Shown piece after piece: positions 27,767 to 35,078 of a stretch of 64,000 nt of DNA. The stretch lies in contig NZ_CP044227.1 in assembly GCF_008727735.1 (NCBI RefSeq), forward strand, positions 2,305,001 to 2,369,000. Reading direction: 5' to 3'. This DNA is from Flintibacter sp. KGMB00164 (GTDB taxonomy: Bacteria > Bacillota > Clostridia > Oscillospirales > Oscillospiraceae). Below the pieces are notes generated by a model, which worked only from the letters and a program-made list of their open reading frames with translations, made no database searches and was not told the origin of the DNA. Within the stretch, counting starts at the first letter, position 1; the number at the start of each line of letters is the position of its first letter. The translations under genes and the position numbers were made by a program.

Positions 27767-30031
27767 ATGCGCCAGCGTGACAAAGAAAAACCCAATAAAA
27801 CCACTCCGGAGAATACGAAGCATCCCACCCAGGAGCCTGCGGAAGAGATCTATTCTCTGGAAGATATCCTGGCTGAGTATGGCACCCGGCGCAGCACGGT
27901 ACGCACCGCTGTCCCCGTAAACTCTCCCCTGGACCAGCCGGAGGGCAAGGTACTGGCCTTCCCCCGGCGGCCTGTCCCGACGCCTCAGGAGGAGCCGGAG
28001 GATTCGGACGCCCAGGAGGAGCCGGAGACCGCTTCTCCGCCGGACCAGACTGAACAGGAGCCGGAATCTTCTTCCCAGCAGGAGGAGGAAGAGCAGGAGG
28101 CATCCCAGGAGGAGGAAGAGGAAGACGCCGGAGAAGATGATTCCGGCGTGGTGGAATTCCCCCCGGAGGAGAGCCTGCTGTCCTCTCTGCTCAAGCGTCT
28201 GGGCCGTAAGGCCGACCGGTATGCCGACCAGATGTTTCAGGAGTCGGAGGAGATGGACGAGGAGGAGATCCGCCGTCTGGAGGAGCTGATCCCCGGCACC
28301 GACCAGGAGGACGAGCCTCCCCAGCCTCAGACCCCCAGTCTGCTCTATCGCCTGCTCCACCGCCCCCGGCGGGAGGAGCCCATGCCCGAGGACATTGCCC
28401 CCCAGCAGCTGGCCCGTACATATGGAAAGGGACTCAAGGGCCTGCGCCTGCGCTCCCTGGCCATCTTCCTGCTGGCTGCGGTGGCTATATTCCAGCTGTT
28501 AGTGCCTGCCCTCAACTATGTATGGCTGCCTCCGCTGGACGACTATCAGATCCAGGTCTGGATCGCCTGCGGCCTGTTGGGCGCGGGCTTTCTCCTGTCC
28601 GCCGATGTGCTGTTTACCGGGCTTGCCCGGGCCTTCCACGGCAAAGTGGGTATGGATACCCTGTGCGCCCTGTCGGTAATCTTCACTCTGGCCGACGGAT
28701 TGGTGCTGGCCATGGTACAAAACCGGGAGGGCCAGCTGCCCTACACCGCCGCAGTTCTGGTGGGTCTGTTCTTTTTGACCCACGGGACCTATCACAAAAA
28801 ATGCGGACTCCGTCTGGCCTGCCGCACGGCCGCCGCGGCGGCGGAGCCCTATCTCCTTACCCTGGACGAGGGCAAGTGGAACGGCCGGGACACCTACTGC
28901 AAGTGGTCCGGCGTGCCCAACGGCTTTGGCAGCCAGATCCAGACCGACGACGGAGCCCAGCGGATCTACCGCCGCTACTGCCCCATCCTGCTGCTGGCCT
29001 GCCTGCTGTTCTCCATTTTGTCCTCGGTGGCGGCCAACCGGCCTGAGTACCTTCTGTGGTGCCTGTCGGCCACCTTTACTTCCGCCGCTGCCTTTGGCAG
29101 CGCTCTGGTCTACGGCCGCCCCTTCCACAAGGTGACCCGCCGTCTCTCTCAGACCGGCGCCGCCCTGGCCGGATGGCCCGGCCTGCTCCAGACCCGAAAG
29201 GGGGACCGGGTCCTGATCTACGACGGCGACCTGTTTCCTCCGGGCTATGTGGAGTTCAACGGCATCAAGGTCTTTGGCGACTATTCCATCGAGCGGGTAC
29301 TCAGCTACACCGCCACCCTGATCCGGGACTCGGGCAGCGGCCTGACTAAGCTCTTTCATGATCTGCTGCGGGCCCAAGGCGGCCTGTTCCGCCAGGCCGA
29401 CCACCTGTGCTGCTATGAGGGCGGCGGTCTGTCCGCCAACATCCGCGGCTATCAGGTTCTGGTTGGCTCGGCCTCCTTTATGAATCTGATGGAGGTCCCC
29501 CTTCCCCCCGGCTTGAACGTGAAAAACGCCGTGTTCTGTGCCATCGACGGGGATCTGGCCGGCATTTTTGCCCTCAATTACAGCCTGCATGACGGGGTAT
29601 TCCCCTCTCTGGACGCCCTGCTGCGGGAAAAAGTGGGCCCGGTACTGGCGACCCGGGACTTTAACATCATCCCCGCCATGCTCCACCAGCGCTTCAAGCT
29701 GGCATCGGACAAGATGGACTTTCCCCCTGTGGAGCGCCGCCGGGAGCTGTCCGACCCGGAACAGCCCCACAATCCCATTCTCACCGCCGTGCTGTGCCGG
29801 GAGGGCCTGGTGCCCTACGCCGACTCGGTGGTGGGCGCCCGGCGTCTGCGCCGGGCCACCCGCTTCGGCGCCATCCTCACCTGTATTGGCTCCACAGTAG
29901 GGGTACTGCTGGCCTACTATCTGACGGCAGTGGCCGCCTTTGGCTCGCTGTCCCCTCTGAATCTGCTGATCTTCCTGCTTACCTGGCTGCTCCCGGTGTG
30001 GTTCCTTACCAGCTGGGTGCCCCGGTACTGA
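27767..30031 (+). CDS. P-type-ATPase-like membrane protein lacking catalytic motifs
   Basis: A 754-aa protein. Residues about 1-215 are strongly acidic, Glu/Pro/Gln-rich and probably disordered. Membrane segments follow from about residue 220, and two more lie near the C-terminus. Residues about 552-605 (GGGLSANIRGYQVLVGSASF, then NAVFCAIDGDLAGIFALNYS) resemble the nucleotide-binding domain of P1B metal ATPases. Where DKTGT is expected I see DGDLF (Asp486), and the GDGxND hinge is absent (REGLVPYADSVVGARRLRRA). I infer a catalytically dead P-type-ATPase relative; function unknown. Confidence 0.65.
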   Translation: MRQRDKEKPNKTTPENTKHPTQEPAEEIYSLEDILAEYGTRRSTVRTAVPVNSPLDQPEGKVLAFPRRPVPTPQEEPEDSDAQEEPETASPPDQTEQEPESSSQQEEEEQEASQEEEEEDAGEDDSGVVEFPPEESLLSSLLKRLGRKADRYADQMFQESEEMDEEEIRRLEELIPGTDQEDEPPQPQTPSLLYRLLHRPRREEPMPEDIAPQQLARTYGKGLKGLRLRSLAIFLLAAVAIFQLLVPALNYVWLPPLDDYQIQVWIACGLLGAGFLLSADVLFTGLARAFHGKVGMDTLCALSVIFTLADGLVLAMVQNREGQLPYTAAVLVGLFFLTHGTYHKKCGLRLACRTAAAAAEPYLLTLDEGKWNGRDTYCKWSGVPNGFGSQIQTDDGAQRIYRRYCPILLLACLLFSILSSVAANRPEYLLWCLSATFTSAAAFGSALVYGRPFHKVTRRLSQTGAALAGWPGLLQTRKGDRVLIYDGDLFPPGYVEFNGIKVFGDYSIERVLSYTATLIRDSGSGLTKLFHDLLRAQGGLFRQADHLCCYEGGGLSANIRGYQVLVGSASFMNLMEVPLPPGLNVKNAVFCAIDGDLAGIFALNYSLHDGVFPSLDALLREKVGPVLATRDFNIIPAMLHQRFKLASDKMDFPPVERRRELSDPEQPHNPILTAVLCREGLVPYADSVVGARRLRRATRFGAILTCIGSTVGVLLAYYLTAVAAFGSLSPLNLLIFLLTWLLPVWFLTSWVPRY

Positions 30032-30050
30032 TGGAAAAGGAGGCTTTTTT

Positions 30051-30572
30051 ATGATTCGACCTGCCAATCCCCAAGACCTGCCCGCCATCGCCGCCATCTA
30101 CGAGGCGATTCTGGCAGAGGAGGACGCCCGTCCGGTCTCCTTCACCAACTGGCAGCGGGGCAAGTACCCCACCGTGGACACCGCTCGTGCCGCCCTGGAG
30201 GCAGGCACCCTCTTTACCGCCGAGGAAAACGGTGAGGTGTACGGCTGCGTCAACCTCAATGGGGAACAGCTGCCTGAGTACGCCGACATCCCCTGGCAGT
30301 ACGCCGCCCAGGACAACGAGGTGGGCGTCATCCACACCCTGGTCATTCACCCTGCCTGGTCGGGCAAGGGCAAGGCCCGGGAGCTGGTGGCCTTCTGCGA
30401 AGAGCACTGCCGCCAGCAGGGCAAGCGAGTCATCCGTTTGGACACCTATGTGAACAACCAGCCTGCCAACTCCATGTATCCCCGTCTGGGCTACCGCTTT
30501 GCGGGCACCAGCCACTTTCTCTTCCAGGGCTTTTTGCCGGAGGATCTCAACTGCTACGAAAAATTGCTGTAA
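30051..30572 (+). CDS. GNAT-family N-acetyltransferase
   Basis: A 173-aa GCN5-related acetyltransferase. It starts with IRPANPQDLPAIAAIYEAIL and has the acetyl-CoA-binding motif A around VGVIHTLVIHPAWSGKGKAR. Acceptor unknown. AAAAGGAGG precedes the ATG, and it follows the P-type-ATPase-like gene by 19 bp, so both are probably in the rlmB transcript, which ends at the hairpin just downstream. Confidence 0.88.
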   Translation: MIRPANPQDLPAIAAIYEAILAEEDARPVSFTNWQRGKYPTVDTARAALEAGTLFTAEENGEVYGCVNLNGEQLPEYADIPWQYAAQDNEVGVIHTLVIHPAWSGKGKARELVAFCEEHCRQQGKRVIRLDTYVNNQPANSMYPRLGYRFAGTSHFLFQGFLPEDLNCYEKLL

Positions 30573-30609
30573 AAAAAACGGAGTGGACGTAACGTCCACT
30601 CCGTTTTTT
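30573..30609. terminator. Bidirectional terminator between GNAT gene and bioY
   Basis: A perfect stem ACGGAGTGGACGT/ACGTCCACTCCGT flanked by A- and T-runs on the two sides. Confidence 0.88.
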
Positions 30610-31178
30610 CAGATTTGCAGCAGTCCAGCCTTCTCCAGCCGTCCCCGGATCATGGGGCCCATGGTCATGGCCAGCGCCATCTTTACCAGATCGCCCGCGA
30701 TGAAGGGGATCACGCACATCCACAGGGCGGCCATCACTCCGGTGTTGGTGGAGAAACAGAACCAGGCCGTACCCAGAGCGTAACACACCGCGGTGCCCAG
30801 AACCATTCCCAGCAGCTGGAGAATCCGGCTGTGGGTGTGGTCGATGACCAAGCCAGCGATCACCGCCATGGGCAAAAAGCCGATGATATAGCCTCCGGTG
30901 GGACCGGCCAGTTTCCCCAGCCCTCCGGCAAAGCCGGAAAACACGGGCACACCCACCATACCAATGAGCATATAGACAATATAGCTCACCGAGGCCCGTT
31001 TCCATCCTAAAAGATAGAGGGTGAAATAGATCACCAGATTGGTAAAGGAGATGGGTACCTCCCCGATGGGAATGGACAGGGGAGCCAGTACACAGGTCAC
31101 CGCAGTCATCACGGCGATCATAGACATCACATAGATCTTTCCCCGGCTGCCGGCAGCGGGCACAGGCGATTGGGTCAT
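30609..31178 (-). CDS. bioY: Biotin transporter BioY
   Basis: A 189-aa integral membrane protein, the substrate-capturing S component of an ECF vitamin transporter. The family core is visible (LGWKRASVSYIVYMLIGMVG, VPVFSGFAGGLGKLAGPTGGY). The start at 31178 follows AGGAAGGA; a longer ORF to 31253 overlaps the promoter. No EcfA/EcfT genes are adjacent, as is usual for a stand-alone S component. The upstream repeats suggest control by BirA. Confidence 0.93.
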   Translation of the reverse strand: MTQSPVPAAGSRGKIYVMSMIAVMTAVTCVLAPLSIPIGEVPISFTNLVIYFTLYLLGWKRASVSYIVYMLIGMVGVPVFSGFAGGLGKLAGPTGGYIIGFLPMAVIAGLVIDHTHSRILQLLGMVLGTAVCYALGTAWFCFSTNTGVMAALWMCVIPFIAGDLVKMALAMTMGPMIRGRLEKAGLLQI

Positions 31179-31205
31179 TACAGTTCCTTCCTCTCTTGCC
31201 ATATC

Positions 31206-31212
31206 GTAAACC
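31206..31212 (-). promoter_or_regulatory. Extra GGTTTAC half-site in the bioY leader
   Basis: GTAAACC on the plus strand (GGTTTAC on the minus strand) sits after the -10 box, a further BirA-like half-site near the promoter. Confidence 0.3.
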
Positions 31213-31224
31213 AAATTTGAGATT

Positions 31225-31253
31225 AGTATACATTCCACCGTCTCGATTGTCAA
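31225..31253 (-). promoter_or_regulatory. Promoter of bioY
   Basis: On the minus strand TTGACA (31248-31253), a 17-bp spacer and TATACT (31225-31230). Confidence 0.8.
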
Positions 31254-31276
31254 CCCATTTCTCTTTCGGTTTACTT
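31247..31276 (-). promoter_or_regulatory. Candidate BirA operator at the bioY promoter
   Basis: TTGTCAACC (31247-31255) and GGTTTACTT (31268-31276) resemble the BirA half-sites TTGTAAACC and GGTTTACAA and overlap the -35 box. The spacer is 12 bp, shorter than the usual 14-15. Confidence 0.45.
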
Positions 31277-31329
31277 CTTGTCGTGTTCTCGGTAAACAGT
31301 CTTAAATCTGGGCGCCAGCCACTTCCATC

Positions 31330-31358
31330 TTGCATTTTTTCTTTGATTCCGGTATAAT
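31330..31358 (+). promoter_or_regulatory. Promoter of the SLH-domain gene
   Basis: TTGCAT (31330-31335), a 17-bp spacer and TATAAT (31353-31358), about 116 bp before the ATG. Confidence 0.75.
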
Positions 31359-31398
31359 ATTTTTTCAAGATCAGGTAAAACTTTCTGATATCTTACCA

Positions 31399-31428
31399 GA
31401 AACCGGTCTCTTCCGGTTTCGATTTTTT
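31399..31428 (+). promoter_or_regulatory. Terminator-like hairpin in the SLH-gene leader
   Basis: GAAACCGG (31399-31406), loop TCTCTT, CCGGTTTC (31413-31420), then GATTTTTT. It sits inside the 5' leader, so it may attenuate the downstream gene. Confidence 0.55.
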
Positions 31429-31473
31429 CGCCGTCAATCGGCTGGATTCTATTTCATTTCGAGAGGAGCTACT

Positions 31474-32700
31474 ATGTTGCTGCACATGAAACGCGGCCTG
31501 ACTGCCGCTTTGATCCTGACATTGACCCTCACTCTGGGGGTCCCGGCCCTGGCTGCCGATCCCCTGGCGGGCGGCGGCTTTGCTCAGGTGGCCATCTCCG
31601 CGAAAAATTCCGACTCCCCCACCCTGGACCTGGATCTGGCTCTCTACCGCCGGAACAGCTCCAACGCCTTTACCAAGGTGGAGTCCATGGACTACGTCAC
31701 CCCCGTCAACCGTCTGACCAAGGACATGACCTTTAACCTCACTCCCCAGGCTCAGCAGGTCACCCTGACGGTGGACTATCTCACTGACCTCAATGGAGAT
31801 GGAGTGTATGAGCTGCTCAGCGGCCAGGACCGGCCGGTGGGCGATGTGCTCTCCGCGGACGGCACCCTCACCAGCGCCAGCAGCGGCGTGTCCACCCAAC
31901 TGACCCAGGGCCGCACCTACTCCATCACCGGCAACGCCCTGCTCGCCCGGGGCCAGGCCGCCATCCAGGACCGCACCACCGCCGGCAGCGTCAGCTATCT
32001 GGCCGACCTGAGCTCCACTACTTCTCAGGCCGACTCTATCCTGTATATGCTTACCATCGCCTACCAGTCCCCCAGCGACAACAAAAAATACGAGCAGTGT
32101 TACTACGTGCACCTGTATGACCAGCTGCCCGCCCCCGCTGCCTCCGACTTCCGGGATATCGCTCCCAACGCCTGGTACTATGACGCGGTAGACTACGTAG
32201 TGTCCCACGGCCTGCTTACCGGCTCTACCCGCAGCACCTTCTCGCCCGATCAGCAGCTGTCCCGGGCCATGCTGGCGCAGACCCTCTACAACATCTCCGG
32301 ACAGCCTGACAGCACCATCAGCCACTATGACGATGTGCCCCAGACTCACTGGAGTTATAATGCGGTCTCCTGGGCTACCAGTCAGCAGCTGATGGCCGGA
32401 ACCAGTCCCAAGCAGTTTGCACCTGACCGCAGCCTGACCCGCCAGGAGATGGCCCAGACTCTGTTCCTTTATGTGAAAAAGTGCGGTGTCTCCACCTCCA
32501 AGCGCGCTGACCTGAGCGGCTACGCCGACGAAGGGGATGTGGCCGACTGGGCCCGTACCGCTATGGAATGGGCAGTGGCCGAGGGCATTCTGGCCGGCCG
32601 CACGGTGGGCGGCAAAACCGTTCTGGATCCCGCAGGTTCTGTGACCCGGGCGGAATTTTCCGCCGTGCTGCAGACTCTTTGCGAGGATGTGCTGGTTTAA
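31474..32700 (+). CDS. SLH-domain cell-surface protein
   Basis: A 408-aa exported protein. The signal peptide is clear (MLLHMKRGLTAALILTLTLT, then LGVPALAADP). Residues about 30-220 form a beta-rich domain of unknown family. Three SLH repeats follow from about residue 225 (FRDIAPNAWYYDAVDYVV; YDDVPQTHWSYNAVSWAT; LSGYADEGDVADWARTAMEW). The ATG at 31474 follows GAGAGGAG. Wall anchoring is inferred from the SLH repeats. Confidence 0.88.
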   Translation: MLLHMKRGLTAALILTLTLTLGVPALAADPLAGGGFAQVAISAKNSDSPTLDLDLALYRRNSSNAFTKVESMDYVTPVNRLTKDMTFNLTPQAQQVTLTVDYLTDLNGDGVYELLSGQDRPVGDVLSADGTLTSASSGVSTQLTQGRTYSITGNALLARGQAAIQDRTTAGSVSYLADLSSTTSQADSILYMLTIAYQSPSDNKKYEQCYYVHLYDQLPAPAASDFRDIAPNAWYYDAVDYVVSHGLLTGSTRSTFSPDQQLSRAMLAQTLYNISGQPDSTISHYDDVPQTHWSYNAVSWATSQQLMAGTSPKQFAPDRSLTRQEMAQTLFLYVKKCGVSTSKRADLSGYADEGDVADWARTAMEWAVAEGILAGRTVGGKTVLDPAGSVTRAEFSAVLQTLCEDVLV

Positions 32701-32715
32701 ATTCAACTTCTTTCC

Positions 32716-32744
32716 GGACCTGCCTTCGGGCAGGTCCATTTTTT
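32716..32744 (+). terminator. Terminator after SLH-domain gene
   Basis: GGACCTGCC, UUCG-type loop TTCG, GGCAGGTCC (32716-32737), then ATTTTTTG. Confidence 0.9.
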
Positions 32745-32756
32745 GTTTAGGGGTTG

Positions 32757-32784
32757 GAATAATTGTCCAAACTAAGCATATCCT
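32757..32784 (+). promoter_or_regulatory. Sigma E-like promoter of yaaL-bofA
   Basis: GAATAAT (32757-32763), a 13-bp spacer and CATATCCT (32777-32784). This resembles the mother-cell sigma E pattern (-35 near KMATATT, -10 near CATACANT) and fits a gene that acts on pro-sigma K. Confidence 0.45.
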
Positions 32785-32810
32785 AGCAGTGTACGAAAGG
32801 AGGGATCCCC

Positions 32811-33053
32811 ATGGCTCAGCCGGCCCGCCCCTTTTTGTCCCGGCGCAGACAGTCCGCCGCCCTGGAGGCGGAGCGGCGGGAGCTTCTGGCCTCCCTGGCC
32901 AGCACCCGCACCCAGATCCAGCAGGCCTACGGCGGCTTCAACACGGTGTGCGACAGCGACCTGATCGAATCCTATGTCTTTGAGATCAAGGCTCTTCAGT
33001 CCCGGTACGACTACCTGCTGCGCCGGGTCAAAGAGCTGGAGTGCGCCCCATGA
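32811..33053 (+). CDS. YaaL-like DUF2508 protein
   Basis: An 80-aa, mostly helical, charged protein with a conserved core (DLIESYVFEIKALQSRYDYL) like YaaL/DUF2508 proteins, whose genes usually precede bofA in spore formers. Function not established. Good RBS (AAAGGAGGG). The stop overlaps the bofA start by 4 nt. Confidence 0.8.
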   Translation: MAQPARPFLSRRRQSAALEAERRELLASLASTRTQIQQAYGGFNTVCDSDLIESYVFEIKALQSRYDYLLRRVKELECAP

Positions 33054-33310
33054 CCGCCCCCGATGTACCCTGGCTGGCCGTCGCCCTGCTGGCCCTGTCC
33101 ATCCTGGCTCTGCTCCACCGTCCCCTTGGCCGTCTTCTCCGTCTGGCTGCCCGCTCGGCGGTAGGCCTGGCGGTGCTGGCTCTGTTCAGCCAGGTGGGAC
33201 AGTTCATAGGCGTCTCTCTGGGCGTCAACCTGGTCAACGCCCTCATTTTGGGCGTGCTGGGAGTACCTGGCTTCGGCCTGCTGCTGATGCTCCAGTGGGT
33301 GCTGCGTTAG
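33050..33310 (+). CDS. bofA: Pro-sigma K processing inhibitor BofA
   Basis: An 86-aa integral membrane protein with two or three membrane segments and the family core (SQVGQFIGVSLGVNLVNALI, then LGVLGVPGFGLLLMLQ). BofA holds the SpoIVFB protease inactive in the outer forespore membrane until SpoIVB signals. spoIVB lies in this same window at 48.8 kb. The ATG at 33050 overlaps the yaaL stop (ATGA); a GTG at 33041 is an alternative. Confidence 0.87.
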   Translation: MTAPDVPWLAVALLALSILALLHRPLGRLLRLAARSAVGLAVLALFSQVGQFIGVSLGVNLVNALILGVLGVPGFGLLLMLQWVLR

Positions 33311-33340
33311 TCTTTCTTCCTTTTCAGGTTTCTCATCTGG

Positions 33341-33366
33341 CCGCCCGCTCTGCGGGCGGTTTTTTA
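33341..33366 (+). terminator. Terminator of yaaL-bofA
   Basis: CCGCCCGC (33341-33348), GCGGGCGG (33352-33359), then T6. Confidence 0.9.
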
Positions 33367-33419
33367 TTGCCATCTTCTCCCTATCTTGTTATGATAAGGG
33401 TAGAAACAGGAAAAATATC

Positions 33420-33450
33420 TTGACTGTAAAGGAACTTGATACCCTATACT
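33420..33450 (+). promoter_or_regulatory. MerR-type promoter/operator with 19-bp spacer
   Basis: TTGACT (33420-33425), a 19-bp spacer and TATACT (33445-33450). GTAAAGG (33426-33432) and CCTATAC (33443-33449) form an inverted repeat in the spacer. An overlong spacer with a dyad is the hallmark of promoters untwisted by MerR proteins, and the next gene encodes one. Confidence 0.7.
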
Positions 33451-33488
33451 GGCACCAGAAAGGACCATATCGGGAAAGGAGCACCTTT

Positions 33489-34955
33489 ATGACCATCCGA
33501 GAAATTGAGGACGCCACCGGCTTGCCCCGTGCCAATGTGCGCTATTATGAGAGCTTAGGCCTCATCCACCCTGCCCGAGCCGCCAACGGCTACCGGGATT
33601 ACCGGCAGGAGGATCTGGACACCCTGCTGAAAATCAAGCTCCTGCGGCAGCTGGACTGCTCCCTGGAAGATATCCAGGCCCTGGAGCAGGGGACTCGTTC
33701 CCTGGAGCAGGTGCTGTCCGAGGTGGATACTGCCCTGGAGAAAAAAGCGTCGGAGACCCAGCACGCCCTGGAACTGTGCCGGCAGCTGCGGGCCGACCGC
33801 CCCAGTTGGGACAATCTCCAGCCGGAGCGCTACCTCTTCTGGAATCCCGCCATCTCCGCGGAGCTCCCTCCCGTGCGGGACGCATCGGATACGCTGGGCA
33901 ACCGCTGTCCCTGGCGGCGGTATTTTGCCCGGACGCTGGACTATGCTCTCTGTCTCACTCTGTGGGAGCTGTTTTTATCTCTGGTGCTGCGGGTCAATAT
34001 TTTATCTACGTCGTTCTGGCTGAATGTGGTAAATGTCGCCATGGCACTGGGCCTGATGTGCGTACTGGAGGCGGCCTGTCTCCACTTTTTCGGCACCACC
34101 CCGGGCAAGGCTCTCTTTGGTCTCAAGCTGACCCGCTCGGACGGCAGCTACTTTGGTTTTTTGGATGCCCTGTGGCGTACTGGCCGGGTAGTGGTTTTTG
34201 GCCTGGGCCTGATGATCCCTCTGGTCTCCTTGATCACCTTGATCCTGGCCTTTCAGCGGTGCAGCCATCAGGTATCCCAGCCCTGGGCCCTGGATGACGA
34301 GGGCTGGTCCGACCCCTCCGGCGGCTGGACCCCCTTCTTTGAGCAGAAGGGCAGCGTGCTGCGGGTCGTGGGCTATGTGGGCTGCTATGCGGCCATCATT
34401 GTCCTTACCATGCTGGCCTCTCTGGTAGCGGCCACCCCCTGGCACCATGGGTCTCTTACCGCGAAGGAATTTACCAGCAACTACAACCACCTGCTGACCT
34501 ACGCCAGCGCCCCCGACTCTCCGGGCGAAAAACTGGGTTCGGACGGGAAGTGGTACCAGACCGATCCCAATGTCTTTGTATTCCACACGGGCGTGGAACC
34601 TCCCTCCTTCCATCTGACGGAGAAAGACGGCCAGCTCACCCAGGTCTCCTTCTCCATTGTCTCCGCTCAGGAAGCTTTTTTGTACGAGTTTCCCTCCACC
34701 TACGCCGTGCGTACCGTTCACGCCCTGCTGGGTCAGCGGGAACTGCTGCCCGGCAAGGAACTGAGCGCCCTTGACCAGGAACTGCTGGAGACGGTGGCCG
34801 GAGAGCGCACCTGGAACATCGACGGCTGGGACATCACCTGTCAAATGGACTTTTCCGGCTACGAGGTCTATGAGCAGTACCTGTTTCCGATCGACGGCGA
34901 GACACAGAATCTGACCTACGTTTTCTCCATCCAGGCCTCCCAGACCCAAGCCTAA
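33489..34955 (+). CDS. MerR regulator fused to an RDD membrane domain
   Basis: A 488-aa protein. Residues 1-70 are a MerR helix-turn-helix (TIREIEDATGLPRANVRYYE), then a dimerisation helix to about 115. Residues about 143-270 resemble an RDD domain (RRYFARTLDYALCL, GTTPGKALFGLKLTRSDGSY). A further membrane segment (about 300-325) and an extracytoplasmic domain of about 160 residues with no recognised family follow. A membrane-bound one-component sensor is inferred. AAAGGAG precedes the ATG; the upstream promoter suggests autoregulation. Confidence 0.8.
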   Translation: MTIREIEDATGLPRANVRYYESLGLIHPARAANGYRDYRQEDLDTLLKIKLLRQLDCSLEDIQALEQGTRSLEQVLSEVDTALEKKASETQHALELCRQLRADRPSWDNLQPERYLFWNPAISAELPPVRDASDTLGNRCPWRRYFARTLDYALCLTLWELFLSLVLRVNILSTSFWLNVVNVAMALGLMCVLEAACLHFFGTTPGKALFGLKLTRSDGSYFGFLDALWRTGRVVVFGLGLMIPLVSLITLILAFQRCSHQVSQPWALDDEGWSDPSGGWTPFFEQKGSVLRVVGYVGCYAAIIVLTMLASLVAATPWHHGSLTAKEFTSNYNHLLTYASAPDSPGEKLGSDGKWYQTDPNVFVFHTGVEPPSFHLTEKDGQLTQVSFSIVSAQEAFLYEFPSTYAVRTVHALLGQRELLPGKELSALDQELLETVAGERTWNIDGWDITCQMDFSGYEVYEQYLFPIDGETQNLTYVFSIQASQTQA

Positions 34956-34987
34956 GCGTTGGAGGAGAGATTTCTTCCCCGCAAGGA

Positions 34988-35016
34988 TTGACACAACTTT
35001 GCCCCTTTACTATAAT
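34988..35016 (+). promoter_or_regulatory. Promoter of serC-serA
   Basis: TTGACA (34988-34993), a 17-bp spacer and TATAAT (35011-35016), consensus in all 12 positions. Confidence 0.9.
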
Positions 35017-35023
35017 AAACAGT

Positions 35024-35049
35024 ATTCCGGCAGGCGAGCTGTCCGGAAT
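35024..35049 (+). repeat. Leader hairpin of serC
   Basis: ATTCCGG (35024-35030) and CCGGAAT (35043-35049) form a stem at the start of the transcript. No T-run. Confidence 0.45.
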
Positions 35050-35078
35050 CAGTTTGAAAATGAAAGGGGTTCTCCCAA

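Noticed and set aside
31269-31297. GTTTAC-N17-GTAAAC as a second BirA operator
   Set aside because: The half-sites point outward, opposite to the known BirA arrangement.
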